NCBI GenBank assembly: GCA_019694675.1
Contig: JAIBBK010000012.1
Location: 48,485 to 112,484 of the forward strand
Length of the DNA: 64,000 nt
Source: Ignavibacteria bacterium
GTDB lineage: Bacteria > Bacteroidota > Ignavibacteria > Tepidaquicellales > Tepidaquicellaceae
Direction of reading: 5' to 3'
Under the pieces are notes generated by a model. The model saw nothing but the letters and a program-made list of their open reading frames with translations, was not told the origin of the DNA and did no database searches. The position numbers were made by a program, and so were the translations under genes. Of the stretch, positions 8,102-16,510 are shown piece after piece. The stretch's first letter is position 1; each line of letters starts with the position of its first letter.

Positions 8102-8542
8102 TCAGTCCTTGTCTGTGCTCTTCTTTTCAATCATGTGGGAAGGATCCCTGTTCACTTTGATCACGACCGAGACTCCTTCTTTGGTCTGCACAATTACTTC
8201 AGACGGCTTGAACTCGCATTGAATGAAATCACTTGCGACTCCGTCAATATCGTTCGGATACGCCATGATCTTGATGTCGTCCGTCATGTTCAGATAATTC
8301 CCGGGTATCTGAAAAGTGCCGTCAGCGTTTATTGTGATCTTCTCAAGCACCACATTGCCAAGTGCGCTTGATGCTGTGGATACTATCTCTATAGTCCCGC
8401 CGCGCACCGGAGTCAGGTCGTCTGAGTATAAGGCAACTCCCCTGACCTTGTCTGAGCTTACCGGAATTGCCTGCGCCTCCACGGCGAAAAACGCCGTGAT
8501 CAGAAACGCAAACAACTTCAGAAAAGAATTATTGTGTTTCAT
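8102..8542 (-). CDS. Small secreted protein of unknown function
   Basis: A protein of 146 residues with a clear signal peptide (LFAFLITAFFAVEAQA, cut near residue 25). The mature part looks like a small beta-sandwich: VRGVALYSDDLTPVRGGTIEIV, then INADGTFQIPGNYL, like carboxypeptidase-regulatory or SusC-N-type domains that bring variable loops (GxVxDxxTxxPVxGAxV-like). A strong ribosome site, GGGAGG, sits just before the ATG. No catalytic motif is seen. It lies between a TrmB-like regulator gene and proline dehydrogenase on the same strand; the link is unclear. Confidence 0.68.
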   Translation of the reverse strand: MKHNNSFLKLFAFLITAFFAVEAQAIPVSSDKVRGVALYSDDLTPVRGGTIEIVSTASSALGNVVLEKITINADGTFQIPGNYLNMTDDIKIMAYPNDIDGVASDFIQCEFKPSEVIVQTKEGVSVVIKVNRDPSHMIEKKSTDKD

Positions 8543-8603
8543 GATTCCTCCCTATTTATCCTTTCGGATTTTTTCATCCCTTACTGTGTACGGGATGTTT
8601 TGT

Positions 8604-9461
8604 TTATTGAATCTGTGTTTCAAGTTCTTTGAGTGTAACCGACTGGTTCCAATAAAAGTTGAAAAGGTCTTTCATTCTGCCGGCAAAACTCCTGTTCCTT
8701 ATAATGATGTCTGCATTGTTATGTCTTGGCACATTCTTGTCGGGAATGTTTATGAAGACAGCGGATCCGTCAAAAATGGTCATGTTCGGAAGCTCGCTCT
8801 TGGAAATCCTTATCTTCTCCCCGTTCTTTTCAAATGCCCTGCATATCCTGAGAAGATCCTTCAGCGTCGCATCCTTCCTTGAATTGTCCTTAATGACCTT
8901 GAAGTTAAGACTCATTTCGTAAACCGATTTCATCACTCCGCCCTTTTTGACAAATGACTTTGCACTGTCGTCAATTTCCTCCGAAACATACCCTTCAAGC
9001 CTTATCATAAAAAGTATTTCACTTTTTGCCGACTTCAGCAGGCTTATGAATTTCTCCTGCCTGTGCTTGTTGAATCCCCGGATAAGTTCGATGTTCACAA
9101 TGCCGCCGTTGCCGTCCGACTTGTCAACTCTCCTCAGCGTTTCAACTTCCTTTATTGTGGACTTCAGGCAGTCAATCTTCTCCTGATTCTGCTTCTTCAG
9201 CTCCCTTTCTATCTTGTCGCCGATGATGGCAGGGTCAATGATGCTGTACTGAAGTATCGTGTTTGTTTCAATCTCATTGCAGAAGCCGCGTTCCACAAAA
9301 CTCTTGAGGATGTCATAAACGGCTGTTCTTCCTATTCCCGCCTTCTTTGCAATCTCGGAAGCGCTTAACGCGGAACCCTGAAGCATCGCCAGAAAAACCT
9401 TCGACTCATACTCCCTGAACCCGACCTGCTGTAAATTTGATATCAGTTCCTTTGACTGCAA
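8604..9461 (-). CDS. TrmB-family transcriptional regulator
   Basis: A protein of 285 residues with a TTG start. The N-terminal winged helix-turn-helix matches TrmB proteins: LQQVGFREYESKVFLAMLQGS, SASEIAKKAGIGRTAVYDILKSFVERGF (about residues 34-61). A short coiled-coil linker (ELKKQNQEKIDCLKSTIKEVETL) leads to a C-terminal sensor domain with the family pattern EILFMIRLEG and FDGSAVFINIPD. The domain resembles the PLD-like ligand-binding half of TrmB; the ligand is unknown. Its upstream region holds two adjacent palindromes over a candidate promoter, suggesting autoregulation. Confidence 0.82.
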   Translation of the reverse strand: MQSKELISNLQQVGFREYESKVFLAMLQGSALSASEIAKKAGIGRTAVYDILKSFVERGFCNEIETNTILQYSIIDPAIIGDKIERELKKQNQEKIDCLKSTIKEVETLRRVDKSDGNGGIVNIELIRGFNKHRQEKFISLLKSAKSEILFMIRLEGYVSEEIDDSAKSFVKKGGVMKSVYEMSLNFKVIKDNSRKDATLKDLLRICRAFEKNGEKIRISKSELPNMTIFDGSAVFINIPDKNVPRHNNADIIIRNRSFAGRMKDLFNFYWNQSVTLKELETQIQ

Positions 9462-9483
9462 AATTGTTGTCCCTTAGACTTAA

Positions 9484-9516
9484 TGCAATATTGCAGTAAA
9501 TTTACTTTTATGTCAA
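9484..9516 (-). promoter_or_regulatory. Candidate promoter and palindromic operator of the TrmB-like gene
   Basis: On the minus strand a consensus -35 TTGACA (9516-9511) is followed after 18 bases by AATATT (9492-9487), a fair -10. The -10 lies inside the perfect 12-base palindrome TGCAATATTGCA (9484-9495), and a second palindrome, GTAAATTTAC (9496-9505), abuts it in the spacer. The pair is 23 bases before the TTG start, well placed for repression by the encoded regulator. Binding is inferred from position only. Confidence 0.5.
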
Positions 9517-9612
9517 GAGCTAATTTCGGTACAGTGAAAAATTTTTCGGCTTACTGATTTGACAGCTCTCATTCCATAATGTGACAGGTCAGGAGCTACA
9601 GTAATATTCTCC

Positions 9613-12195
9613 TCACTTAACAACCACATTCACCATCTTGTCCTTTACAGTGACAATCCTGACGATCTGTTTTCCGAGAATGTGCTTTTTGACCTTCTCA
9701 TCATCAAGCGCCGCATCCTCAATTTCCTTTTCAGAAGTTCCCGCGTTCATGTCCAGTTTAGAGCGCACCTTCCCGTTGACCTGAAATACTATAGTGACAG
9801 TTTCCTCTTTGACAAGCTCAGGGTCATATTCCGGCCACGGCACGTTCTGTATGCTCGGCTTATTGCCCAGCCTGCTCCACAGCTCTTCGGCAATGTGCGG
9901 AGCAAACGGCGAGAGTATCAGAATAAACTTCTCAATCACTTCCTTAGAAAATCTCTCGGTCTTGTAAAGTTCGTTTATGAAGATCATCATGTAGGATATT
10001 GAGGTATTGAACTTCATGTCGCCGTCTTCAATATCATCCGTGACCTTCTTAATGGTCTTATTTATGAGCCTGATGATCGATTCATCCCAGCAATCATCGG
10101 CTATCTTACTGCTGAGAGCCCCGGTCTCCTCGTCAATCACAAGCCTCCATATCCTCTTCAGAAACCGGTTCAGCCCTTCAATGCCTTTTGTGCTCCAGGG
10201 TTTTGTTGCCTCAAGGGGACCCATGAACATCTCAAACAGCCGCATTGAATCCGTGCCGAATTCCTTGATCACATCATCGGGGTTGATGACGTTTCCTCTT
10301 GACTTCGACATCTTCACACCGTCTTCGCCGAGTATCATGCCCTGATTGAAGAGCTTGCTGAACGGCTCATCGTAAGAGACATAGCCAAGGTCATACAGGA
10401 CCTTGTACCAGAACCTGGCGTAAATGAGATGCAGTACGGCATGCTCCATTCCTCCTATGTAAAGATCAACGGGCATCCAGAATCTTTCAGCTTCCTTACT
10501 GCAGAATTCATTTGTATTATGCGGATCAAGAAATCTCAGGAAGTACCAGCATGAACCGGCCCATTGAGGCATAGTGTTGGTTTCGCGGATCGCCTTCAGA
10601 CCGGTTTCCTGATCAGAGATATTCACCCACTCACCCGCATTCGCAAGCGGTGGTTCTCCCGATGCTCCGGATGTAAACACGGCAGTTTCGGGAAGGACCA
10701 AAGGCAATTCATCATTGCTGAGTGATTTGATAGTACCGTCTTCAAGATGCACTATGGGGAATGGTTCGCCCCAGTATCTCTGCCGCGAGAAGAGCCAGTC
10801 CCTGAGTTTGAAGTTGACAGTTCTTCTGCCCTTGCCGTTTGCTTCAAGCCAGTTGCAGATCGCCTCAATTGCTTCGGGAGTCCGCATCCCGTCAATCATA
10901 CCGGAGTTCACTGAAACTCCCTCCCCGGTAAAACATTCTTCACCGCTCACGGTCTTTCTGCTGAATTCCCGGAGTCCTTCATCATCAAGACCTTCAGGCG
11001 CTACAACGGGAATTATGCCGAGCGAATATTTCCTCGCAAATTCATTGTCCCTCTCGTCATGTCCGGGCACACCCATAATGGCACCGGTTCCGTAAGAGAC
11101 AAGTACATAGTCTGCTACAAGCACGGGGATCTTTTTGCCGTTTACGGGATTGACCGCGTAGGAGCCGGTAAATACACCTGTCTTGTCTTTTGCAAGCTCC
11201 GCCCGTTCAAGGTCTGACTTTCTGGAAGCATCCTCAATATACTTCCTCACTTCATCTGCTTTCTCTTCCGATGTGATTTCCTTCACCAGCTTGTGCTCGG
11301 GCGCAAGTATCAGATAAGATGCACCGTAAATCGTATCCGGCCTTGTAGTGAAGATCTCCACACTTCCTGATCTTCCGGCCGCACCGTCAATTTCAAATAT
11401 GACAGATGCCCCTGTGCTTTTTCCGATCCAGTTCTTCTGAAGCTCTTTCACATTCGAAGGCCAGTCAAGCCTCTCAAGCCCGTTCAGAAGCCTCTCTGCA
11501 TACTTGGTGATGCGGAGGTTCCACTGCCTCATATTCTTTCTCACAACGGTATAGCCCTTCTCAACCTGCTCAGGAACTTCTTCATTAGCAAGCACAGTAC
11601 CAAGTTCAGGGCACCAGTTGACCGGCACGTCTGCAAGGTAGGCAAGCCTTCGGGAGTTAACGTAATCCTTTCTTTCCTTTTCAACGAGTCCCGGCGGCAC
11701 AGGAAGCTCTTCTATCGGCCTTGCACGCCCTGCCTCGTCATCATAATATGAGTTGAAGATCTTCACAAAGATCCATTGCGTCCATTTGTAAAAGTCTTCA
11801 TGCGAAGTTGCCACTTCCCTTTTCCAGTCAAATGAGAACCCCAGCGATTTCAGCTGTTTCCTGAATCTTGAAATTGAATTTTCGGTACTGATCTCCGGAT
11901 GAATTCCCGTCTTGCGTGCATACTGCTCCGCCGGGAGGCCGAACGAGTCCCACCCGATCGGATGCATTACATTGAACCCCTTCATTCGCTTGTATCGGGC
12001 AACTATGTCTGTGGCAGTATAGCCTTCCGGATGCCCAACATGAAGCCCGTCACCGCTCGGATAAGGAAACATGTCAAGCACATAGTATTTCGGCTTTGAC
12101 TTGTCAATGTCCTTCAGGTCAGGCGTTCTGAATGTCTGGTTTTCTTCCCAGTAATCCTGCCATTTCTTTTCTATTTCGGTAAAGTTGTAATTCAA
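9613..12195 (-). CDS. leuS: Leucyl-tRNA synthetase
   Basis: Charges tRNA-Leu. The protein has 860 residues, full length for the bacterial enzyme, from a TTG start (MNYNFTEIEKKWQ). Seen: the HIGH-type motif in PYPSGDGLHVGHPEGYT, the CP1 editing domain with TTRPDTIYGASYLILAPEH and GVPGHDERD, the KMSKS loop GVKMSKSRGNVINPDD, and the C-terminal anticodon-binding and leucine-specific parts. A terminator-like hairpin sits in its leader. A tRNA-Leu(UAA) gene is encoded elsewhere in the window (39.36 kb). Confidence 0.97.
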   Translation of the reverse strand: MNYNFTEIEKKWQDYWEENQTFRTPDLKDIDKSKPKYYVLDMFPYPSGDGLHVGHPEGYTATDIVARYKRMKGFNVMHPIGWDSFGLPAEQYARKTGIHPEISTENSISRFRKQLKSLGFSFDWKREVATSHEDFYKWTQWIFVKIFNSYYDDEAGRARPIEELPVPPGLVEKERKDYVNSRRLAYLADVPVNWCPELGTVLANEEVPEQVEKGYTVVRKNMRQWNLRITKYAERLLNGLERLDWPSNVKELQKNWIGKSTGASVIFEIDGAAGRSGSVEIFTTRPDTIYGASYLILAPEHKLVKEITSEEKADEVRKYIEDASRKSDLERAELAKDKTGVFTGSYAVNPVNGKKIPVLVADYVLVSYGTGAIMGVPGHDERDNEFARKYSLGIIPVVAPEGLDDEGLREFSRKTVSGEECFTGEGVSVNSGMIDGMRTPEAIEAICNWLEANGKGRRTVNFKLRDWLFSRQRYWGEPFPIVHLEDGTIKSLSNDELPLVLPETAVFTSGASGEPPLANAGEWVNISDQETGLKAIRETNTMPQWAGSCWYFLRFLDPHNTNEFCSKEAERFWMPVDLYIGGMEHAVLHLIYARFWYKVLYDLGYVSYDEPFSKLFNQGMILGEDGVKMSKSRGNVINPDDVIKEFGTDSMRLFEMFMGPLEATKPWSTKGIEGLNRFLKRIWRLVIDEETGALSSKIADDCWDESIIRLINKTIKKVTDDIEDGDMKFNTSISYMMIFINELYKTERFSKEVIEKFILILSPFAPHIAEELWSRLGNKPSIQNVPWPEYDPELVKEETVTIVFQVNGKVRSKLDMNAGTSEKEIEDAALDDEKVKKHILGKQIVRIVTVKDKMVNVVVK

Positions 12196-12237
12196 ATTCA
12201 GTCAAGTTTAGTTTGGCAATTCACATCAACAGTGTAT

Positions 12238-12284
12238 AAAAAAGCCGATCCTGTTTATGACAAATGAACGAATGAGGATCCGGT
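12238..12284 (-). terminator. Terminator-like hairpin in the leuS leader
   Basis: On the minus strand CCGGATCCT pairs with AGGATCGG (eight pairs, one bulged G, 22-base loop) and is followed by TTTTTT. It lies 43 bases before the leuS start, with no gene ending upstream on this strand, since the next gene is divergent. That position suits a transcription attenuator better than an ordinary terminator. Confidence 0.55.
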
Positions 12285-12583
12285 GTAATAGTAATGCTTT
12301 CAGTTGCAGAGAAGATCTGCAGGTTGGAATTGCCGCGAATTCTTTCTCTGCAAAAATAAGTCAAATAAATTTGAGATTCAGATTCAATCGTCTGCAGTAA
12401 GCCGTTCGGCCCGGGGATATTACTGTCGCACTTACTCTGAATGGCCATGTATATTTGGGTCAATGTACAATGGCTGAGATATGCTCATTGAACATGGAGT
12501 CCGTAACTGAAACAACTTCGCGCCTTCATCTAAAGTGTTTTGTAAATTGATATTACTAGCCTTTAAAATTATATTGGACTTAT
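12285..12583. other. Divergent intergenic region between leuS and yggS, with a nested hairpin
   Basis: No credible gene is seen; the short minus-strand frame through it has no family likeness. It holds a perfect 10-base inverted repeat TTGCAGAGAA (12304-12313) / TTCTCTGCAA (12344-12353) enclosing a smaller GAATT/AATTC stem (12327-12331, 12338-12342). Divergent promoters for leuS and yggS must lie here. A TATATTGG-like -10 near 12570 could serve yggS, but the evidence is weak. Confidence 0.45.
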
Positions 12584-13285
12584 ATGATAGAAAACTTATC
12601 CAAGAATTACGAATCTGTCCGTGAGAGTATCGCAATAGCATGCCAGAAATGCGCGCGAAACCCACATGAAATTACAATAGTAGCAATTAGCAAGACATTC
12701 CCGTTTTCCTCCGTAATAGACCTTAACCGTCTCGGGCATGTTGATTTCGGCGAAAACAAAGTGAAAGAACTCAGGGACAAGTATTACAACATCTCCTTTC
12801 AGTATTCCGGCAAGATAAACTGGCACTTTGTCGGACATTTGCAGACAAACAAAGTAAAGGACATTGTTGCATTCATACACCTCATTCATTCGGTTGACAG
12901 TTTTAACCTTGCCGAAGAAATTGAAAGGTGCGCGAAGAAGATCAACAAGAAAATAGATGTGCTTGTTCAGGTGAATTCAAGCAGAGAGCCGCAGAAGTAC
13001 GGTGTGGAGCCGGAAAACGCCGAGAACCTGTGCAAGCAGATCTCTCTACTTGAAAACGTGAAAGTAAAGGGCCTGATGACAATGGCAAAACTTACTGATG
13101 ACCGTGAAGAGATCCGTAAGAACTTCAGGGAGACCAGGCAGATCTACGAATCGCTTTCGAAGGAACTCCCGGATCTCAAGTACCTGTCCATGGGTATGAC
13201 GCAGGATTTTGACATTGCAATAGAGGAAGGAGCAAATATGCTGAGGATCGGTACAGCCATATTCGGCGAACGACCCCCGGTTTGA
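12584..13285 (+). CDS. YggS-family PLP homeostasis protein
   Basis: A PLP-binding protein involved in vitamin B6 homeostasis, with no known enzymatic activity in the family. It has 233 residues, as usual. Seen: the PLP lysine in ITIVAISKTFPFS near residue 40, VDFGENKVKELRDK, WHFVGHLQTNKVKDI, HSVDSFNLAEEI, VLVQVNSSREPQKYG, VKGLMTMAKL, and the phosphate-binding end LSMGMTQDFDIAIEEGANMLRIGTAIFGER. It precedes the DivIVA-domain gene by 25 bases. A yggS-divIVA pairing is common in bacteria with division clusters. Confidence 0.95.
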   Translation: MIENLSKNYESVRESIAIACQKCARNPHEITIVAISKTFPFSSVIDLNRLGHVDFGENKVKELRDKYYNISFQYSGKINWHFVGHLQTNKVKDIVAFIHLIHSVDSFNLAEEIERCAKKINKKIDVLVQVNSSREPQKYGVEPENAENLCKQISLLENVKVKGLMTMAKLTDDREEIRKNFRETRQIYESLSKELPDLKYLSMGMTQDFDIAIEEGANMLRIGTAIFGERPPV

Positions 13286-13310
13286 ACTTCATCAAACAAA
13301 CAAACTGCAG

Positions 13311-13889
13311 ATGAACAACATCTCTTCAAAGGAAATCAAGAAGAACGATTTCAAGAAGACCTTCCGGGGTTACGACCCTTATGAGGTTGATGCATTTCTT
13401 GAAGCGCTGAGCCTCAGGTTTGAAAGACTTCTTGAAGAAAATACAGGACTCAGCTCCAGGATCAACACTCTTACATCCGACATTGATGTTTACAAAGAGA
13501 ATGAGGCGACACTGCAGAGGGCGATAGTCAAAATGCAGGACCTTGCCGAAGAGATGATACAGTCGGCAAAGAAGAAAGCGGAACTGATCATCCGCGAAGC
13601 GGAAGTTAACGCACAGAAGCTTGCGCAGGATACTGAGAAAGAGATCATCACAAGAAAGAACGAACTCGAAGAGCTAAAGCTGAGGAACGATAAGCTTGTT
13701 GAAGATGTGAAGCTTTTCTTTATGGAGAAGCTCAATGAGATGGATGAGTTTGTGAAGGCAAGGAATGTTTACAAGATGGAGCTTTCCCGGCACAAGCATG
13801 AGTTTGAAGAGGAAGACCAAGTGCAGGATGAGGAGCAATCGCTGAGAAAGATCTCCATAAACACTTCCGGCACCGGCTTTTCAGAGTAG
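13311..13889 (+). CDS. DivIVA-domain protein
   Basis: A protein of 192 residues. The N-terminus has the DivIVA membrane-binding motif (NDFKKTFRGYDPYEVDAFLEAL, about residues 12-33). The rest is a long predicted coiled coil (residues 35-165) rich in Glu, Lys and Leu, with an acidic tail. DivIVA proteins bind curved membrane and recruit cell-pole or septum partners. The position after yggS and before two nucleoside phosphorylases suggests one operon (5-25-base gaps). Confidence 0.88.
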   Translation: MNNISSKEIKKNDFKKTFRGYDPYEVDAFLEALSLRFERLLEENTGLSSRINTLTSDIDVYKENEATLQRAIVKMQDLAEEMIQSAKKKAELIIREAEVNAQKLAQDTEKEIITRKNELEELKLRNDKLVEDVKLFFMEKLNEMDEFVKARNVYKMELSRHKHEFEEEDQVQDEEQSLRKISINTSGTGFSE

Positions 13890-13900
13890 GGCTATTGCCG

Positions 13901-14701
13901 ATGCAGAGAAAGTATCTCGAGGCCGTTGAATATCTCACACTCCGGAATCCCGGCAAATGGGACATAGGCATAATACTCGGAACGGGCCTCGGCGGGTTGG
14001 TCAAAGACATCTCCGTAACAGACACCATAGATTATTCGCACATCCCGAATTTCCCCGTTTCAACCGTAGAGTCGCACAAAGGCAAACTCATCTTCGGTGA
14101 ACTTTCCGGAAAGAAGATCGTGGCCATGCAGGGGAGATTTCATTACTATGAGGGATATTCAATGCAGCAGGTGACATTCCCAATACACATAATGAAGGCT
14201 CTCGGAATTAAGTATCTTATTGCTTCCAATGCCTGCGGCGCACTGAATCCGCAGTTCAGAAAGACCGACCTTATGATAATGACATCCCACATCAACCTGC
14301 TTTACGACACACCGCTGAAAAAGTCACGGCCGGATTTTTCAGACGGCAGAAGGTTCTACTCGCGCAGACTCATCCGTCTCGCAGAGGAGACTGCAAAGGA
14401 GTGCCGCATCGGTATTCAGAAGGGATGTTACGCTCCGGTACAGGGTCCGAATCTCGAAACTGCCTCTGAGTACAGAATGGTGAGAAAAATGGGAGGCGAC
14501 ACTGTGGGAATGTCAACCATACCCGAAGTGCTTGTAGCCAACAGCCTAGGCATCGAGTGCCTCGGGCTTTCGATCATTACAGACGAAGGATTTCCTGATA
14601 CGCTCAAAGTCGCAGAGCTCAAAGATATTCTTGAGGCCGCATCTGTTGCCGAGCCCAAGCTGACAATGCTGATCAGAAACCTGGTAAGCAAACTTGATTA
14701 A
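13901..14701 (+). CDS. Purine nucleoside phosphorylase (trimeric PNP/MTAP family)
   Basis: Phosphorolysis of purine (deoxy)nucleosides. The ATG at 13901 gives 266 residues; a TTG two codons upstream is possible. Seen: phosphate loop ILGTGLGGLV near residue 26, SHKGKLIFGELSGKKIVAMQGRFHYYEGY with the catalytic His, ASNACGALNP, PVQGPNLETASEYR with the base-binding Glu, VGMSTIPE, and LSIITDEGFPD. In the last motif the residue matching human PNP Asn243 appears to be Asp. It is followed at 21 bases by a divergent paralogue. A role in purine salvage is likely. Confidence 0.92.
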   Translation: MQRKYLEAVEYLTLRNPGKWDIGIILGTGLGGLVKDISVTDTIDYSHIPNFPVSTVESHKGKLIFGELSGKKIVAMQGRFHYYEGYSMQQVTFPIHIMKALGIKYLIASNACGALNPQFRKTDLMIMTSHINLLYDTPLKKSRPDFSDGRRFYSRRLIRLAEETAKECRIGIQKGCYAPVQGPNLETASEYRMVRKMGGDTVGMSTIPEVLVANSLGIECLGLSIITDEGFPDTLKVAELKDILEAASVAEPKLTMLIRNLVSKLD

Positions 14702-14722
14702 AAACAATCAAACACAACAGGC

Positions 14723-15562
14723 ATGATAGACTTCCTTTCCAAGATAAAAGGCTCGGCAAGCGTGATCAGATCTTCTTATCCCGCAGGCTTCAGTCCTACA
14801 ATAGCGCTGCTCAGAGAGCTTGGGCTTCATTCCGCAGGAGGTGTAAAGGTTGCAGGCGAGCTGAAATACTCCGACATACCTCACTTCGAGATAACGCGCG
14901 GAAGCAAGACGGGATGTGTTCAGTTCTGCAGGATAGCTAAGAAAGATGTCCTGGTCTATAACGGCAGATTTCATTTCTACGACGGGATCAGCATGAGGAG
15001 CATAGCTCACAAGATCTATGTTCTGAAGATGCTCGGAATAAAAAGGTTGATCTCAATTGACGAAACCGGCCATCTCAATCCGAGATTCAACTGCGGTGAG
15101 CTGGCGCTGATCTATGACCACATAAATCTCACAGGTGACAATCCTCTTATAGGCAAGAACGAAGACTCGCTTGGAGTGAGATTCCCTGACATGAGCAATG
15201 CGTATGACAGGAAGATGTTCACATCTATAAGGGCGGTGCTCACAGACGCAAAGGTAAGGGTGAATGAAGCTGTATATCTTGGCATTACGGGTCCTAACAG
15301 CGAGACTGATGCCGAAGCGAGGTTTTACAGGGATACAGGAAGCGATGTGCTTGGATACTCGATGGTGCCTGAAAACATCACTGCTGTTCATGCGGGAATT
15401 AAGTTCGCGGGAATAGTATTGATAACCCGTGAACTTGTTGCTGACAGGATGATGGAGGACACGAGGTCAGACAAGGAACTTGAGGCGCAAAGGGCCGCAG
15501 CTTACAGAAAAGCATCGCAGTTGTTATCGGGACTTTTGGAAGGAATAATTAAGGCAGTTTGA
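14723..15562 (+). CDS. Divergent purine nucleoside phosphorylase paralogue, active site altered
   Basis: A protein of 279 residues, alignable with the preceding PNP along its whole length: YNGRFHFYDGISMR, GHLNPRFNCGELALIYDHINLTGDNPL, GITGPNSETDAEARFYRD, LGYSMVPENITAVHAGI. Key differences: the phosphate loop GTGLG is absent (region SSYPAGFSPTIALL), NACG is replaced by IDETG, and the C-terminal base-binding motif is TREL. The fold is therefore kept but the phosphate site looks lost. It may be a regulatory partner or have another substrate; this is inference. It is part of the yggS-divIVA-PNP-PNP run. Confidence 0.8.
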   Translation: MIDFLSKIKGSASVIRSSYPAGFSPTIALLRELGLHSAGGVKVAGELKYSDIPHFEITRGSKTGCVQFCRIAKKDVLVYNGRFHFYDGISMRSIAHKIYVLKMLGIKRLISIDETGHLNPRFNCGELALIYDHINLTGDNPLIGKNEDSLGVRFPDMSNAYDRKMFTSIRAVLTDAKVRVNEAVYLGITGPNSETDAEARFYRDTGSDVLGYSMVPENITAVHAGIKFAGIVLITRELVADRMMEDTRSDKELEAQRAAAYRKASQLLSGLLEGIIKAV

Positions 15563-15593
15563 CTATTTTTTACGCTCAACAATTTCAATCGTT

Positions 15594-16463
15594 ATGAGAC
15601 TTGCGGTAGCAAAGATGTATAAGCTGTTCATAGGCGGTAAGTTCACACGAACAGAATCGGAACGGTATTCCAAAGCCGTATCGCCTGTGACCGGTAAAAC
15701 TATTTGCAACATCTCAAGGGCTTCCAGAAAGGATATAAGGAATTCGGCAGTTGCGGCAAGGCCGGGATTCAATGACTGGAGCTCAAAGAGCGGATACGAG
15801 CGTTCGCAGATCCTGTACAGAATGGCGGAGATGCTTGAGGAAAGGACAGAACAGTTTTCGAACAGTGTGCATATATCCACCGGCATCAGTGCGGCAAAGA
15901 GCATTAAGGAAGTTAAGGAGTGCATAGACAGAATAATATTCTTTGCGGGCCTTGCAGATAAGTGGCAGCAGCTTACCGGAACCGTGAACCCCGTACAGCA
16001 AGGCTATTTCAACTTCTCAATCTCGGAGCCGTCGGGAATTGTCGGGATCATTCTGCCCGAAGCGCCGGCCCTTCTTCCGGCAGTTTCAAGGATCTGCAAT
16101 TCACTGGTGACCGGAAACTCATGCATTGTTATTGCATCGGAAAGATCTCCGTTGCCTGTTCTTACTTTGGCAGAGGTGATCGCCACAAGCGATTTTCCGT
16201 CAGGCGTCATAAATATTCTCACCGGCAGGAAAAGTGAACTTATACCGCATCTTGCAGGACACTTTGACGTAAATGCAATTGATTATTGTGATAATGACAT
16301 CAGCATGAAAAAGGAGATACAGCTATTGTGCGCAAACAATGTCAAGAGGTTTCATTCCGCCGGCATGAACATGAACTGGTCGAGCATCCGCTCAAATGAG
16401 AATCTGCAGGAACCGGAGCGATTCACTGAAATAAAGACCGTTTGGCATACTATGGGACTTTGA
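15594..16463 (+). CDS. Truncated ALDH-fold protein, non-catalytic (ALDH16 second-domain-like)
   Basis: A protein of 289 residues matching only the N-terminal, cofactor-binding part of aldehyde dehydrogenases. Seen: YKLFIGGKFTRTES, SPVTGKTICNISRASRKDIRNSAVAAR, ERSQILYRMAEMLEER, EPSGIVGIILPEAPALLPAVSRI, NSCIVIASERSP, FPSGVINILTGRK. It stops before the regions carrying the catalytic Glu (ELGG) and Cys, so it cannot be an ordinary dehydrogenase. The SxxGK...RKDIRNAVxAAR pattern recalls the inactive second domain of ALDH16. Ending soon after PNP genes fits nucleoside/deoxyribose catabolic clusters, where ALDH16-type genes occur. It has its own start and no frameshift debris, so it may be functional. 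Confidence 0.75.
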   Translation: MRLAVAKMYKLFIGGKFTRTESERYSKAVSPVTGKTICNISRASRKDIRNSAVAARPGFNDWSSKSGYERSQILYRMAEMLEERTEQFSNSVHISTGISAAKSIKEVKECIDRIIFFAGLADKWQQLTGTVNPVQQGYFNFSISEPSGIVGIILPEAPALLPAVSRICNSLVTGNSCIVIASERSPLPVLTLAEVIATSDFPSGVINILTGRKSELIPHLAGHFDVNAIDYCDNDISMKKEIQLLCANNVKRFHSAGMNMNWSSIRSNENLQEPERFTEIKTVWHTMGL

Positions 16464-16510
16464 TTCCCGTGAATCTCCTGCAGAAAATGAAAAGTAAAAT
16501 CCGATAACGA

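Noticed and set aside
12322..12340. A T-box-like string (GGTTGGAATTGCCGCGAA) on the plus strand
   Set aside because: It only loosely resembles the T-box consensus, lies on the strand opposite to leuS, and no specifier stem or synthetase gene follows on that strand.
12221..12463. A small minus-strand protein upstream of leuS
   Set aside because: It covers the hairpin and terminator-like element, has odd composition and no leader-peptide Leu run, and no recognisable family.
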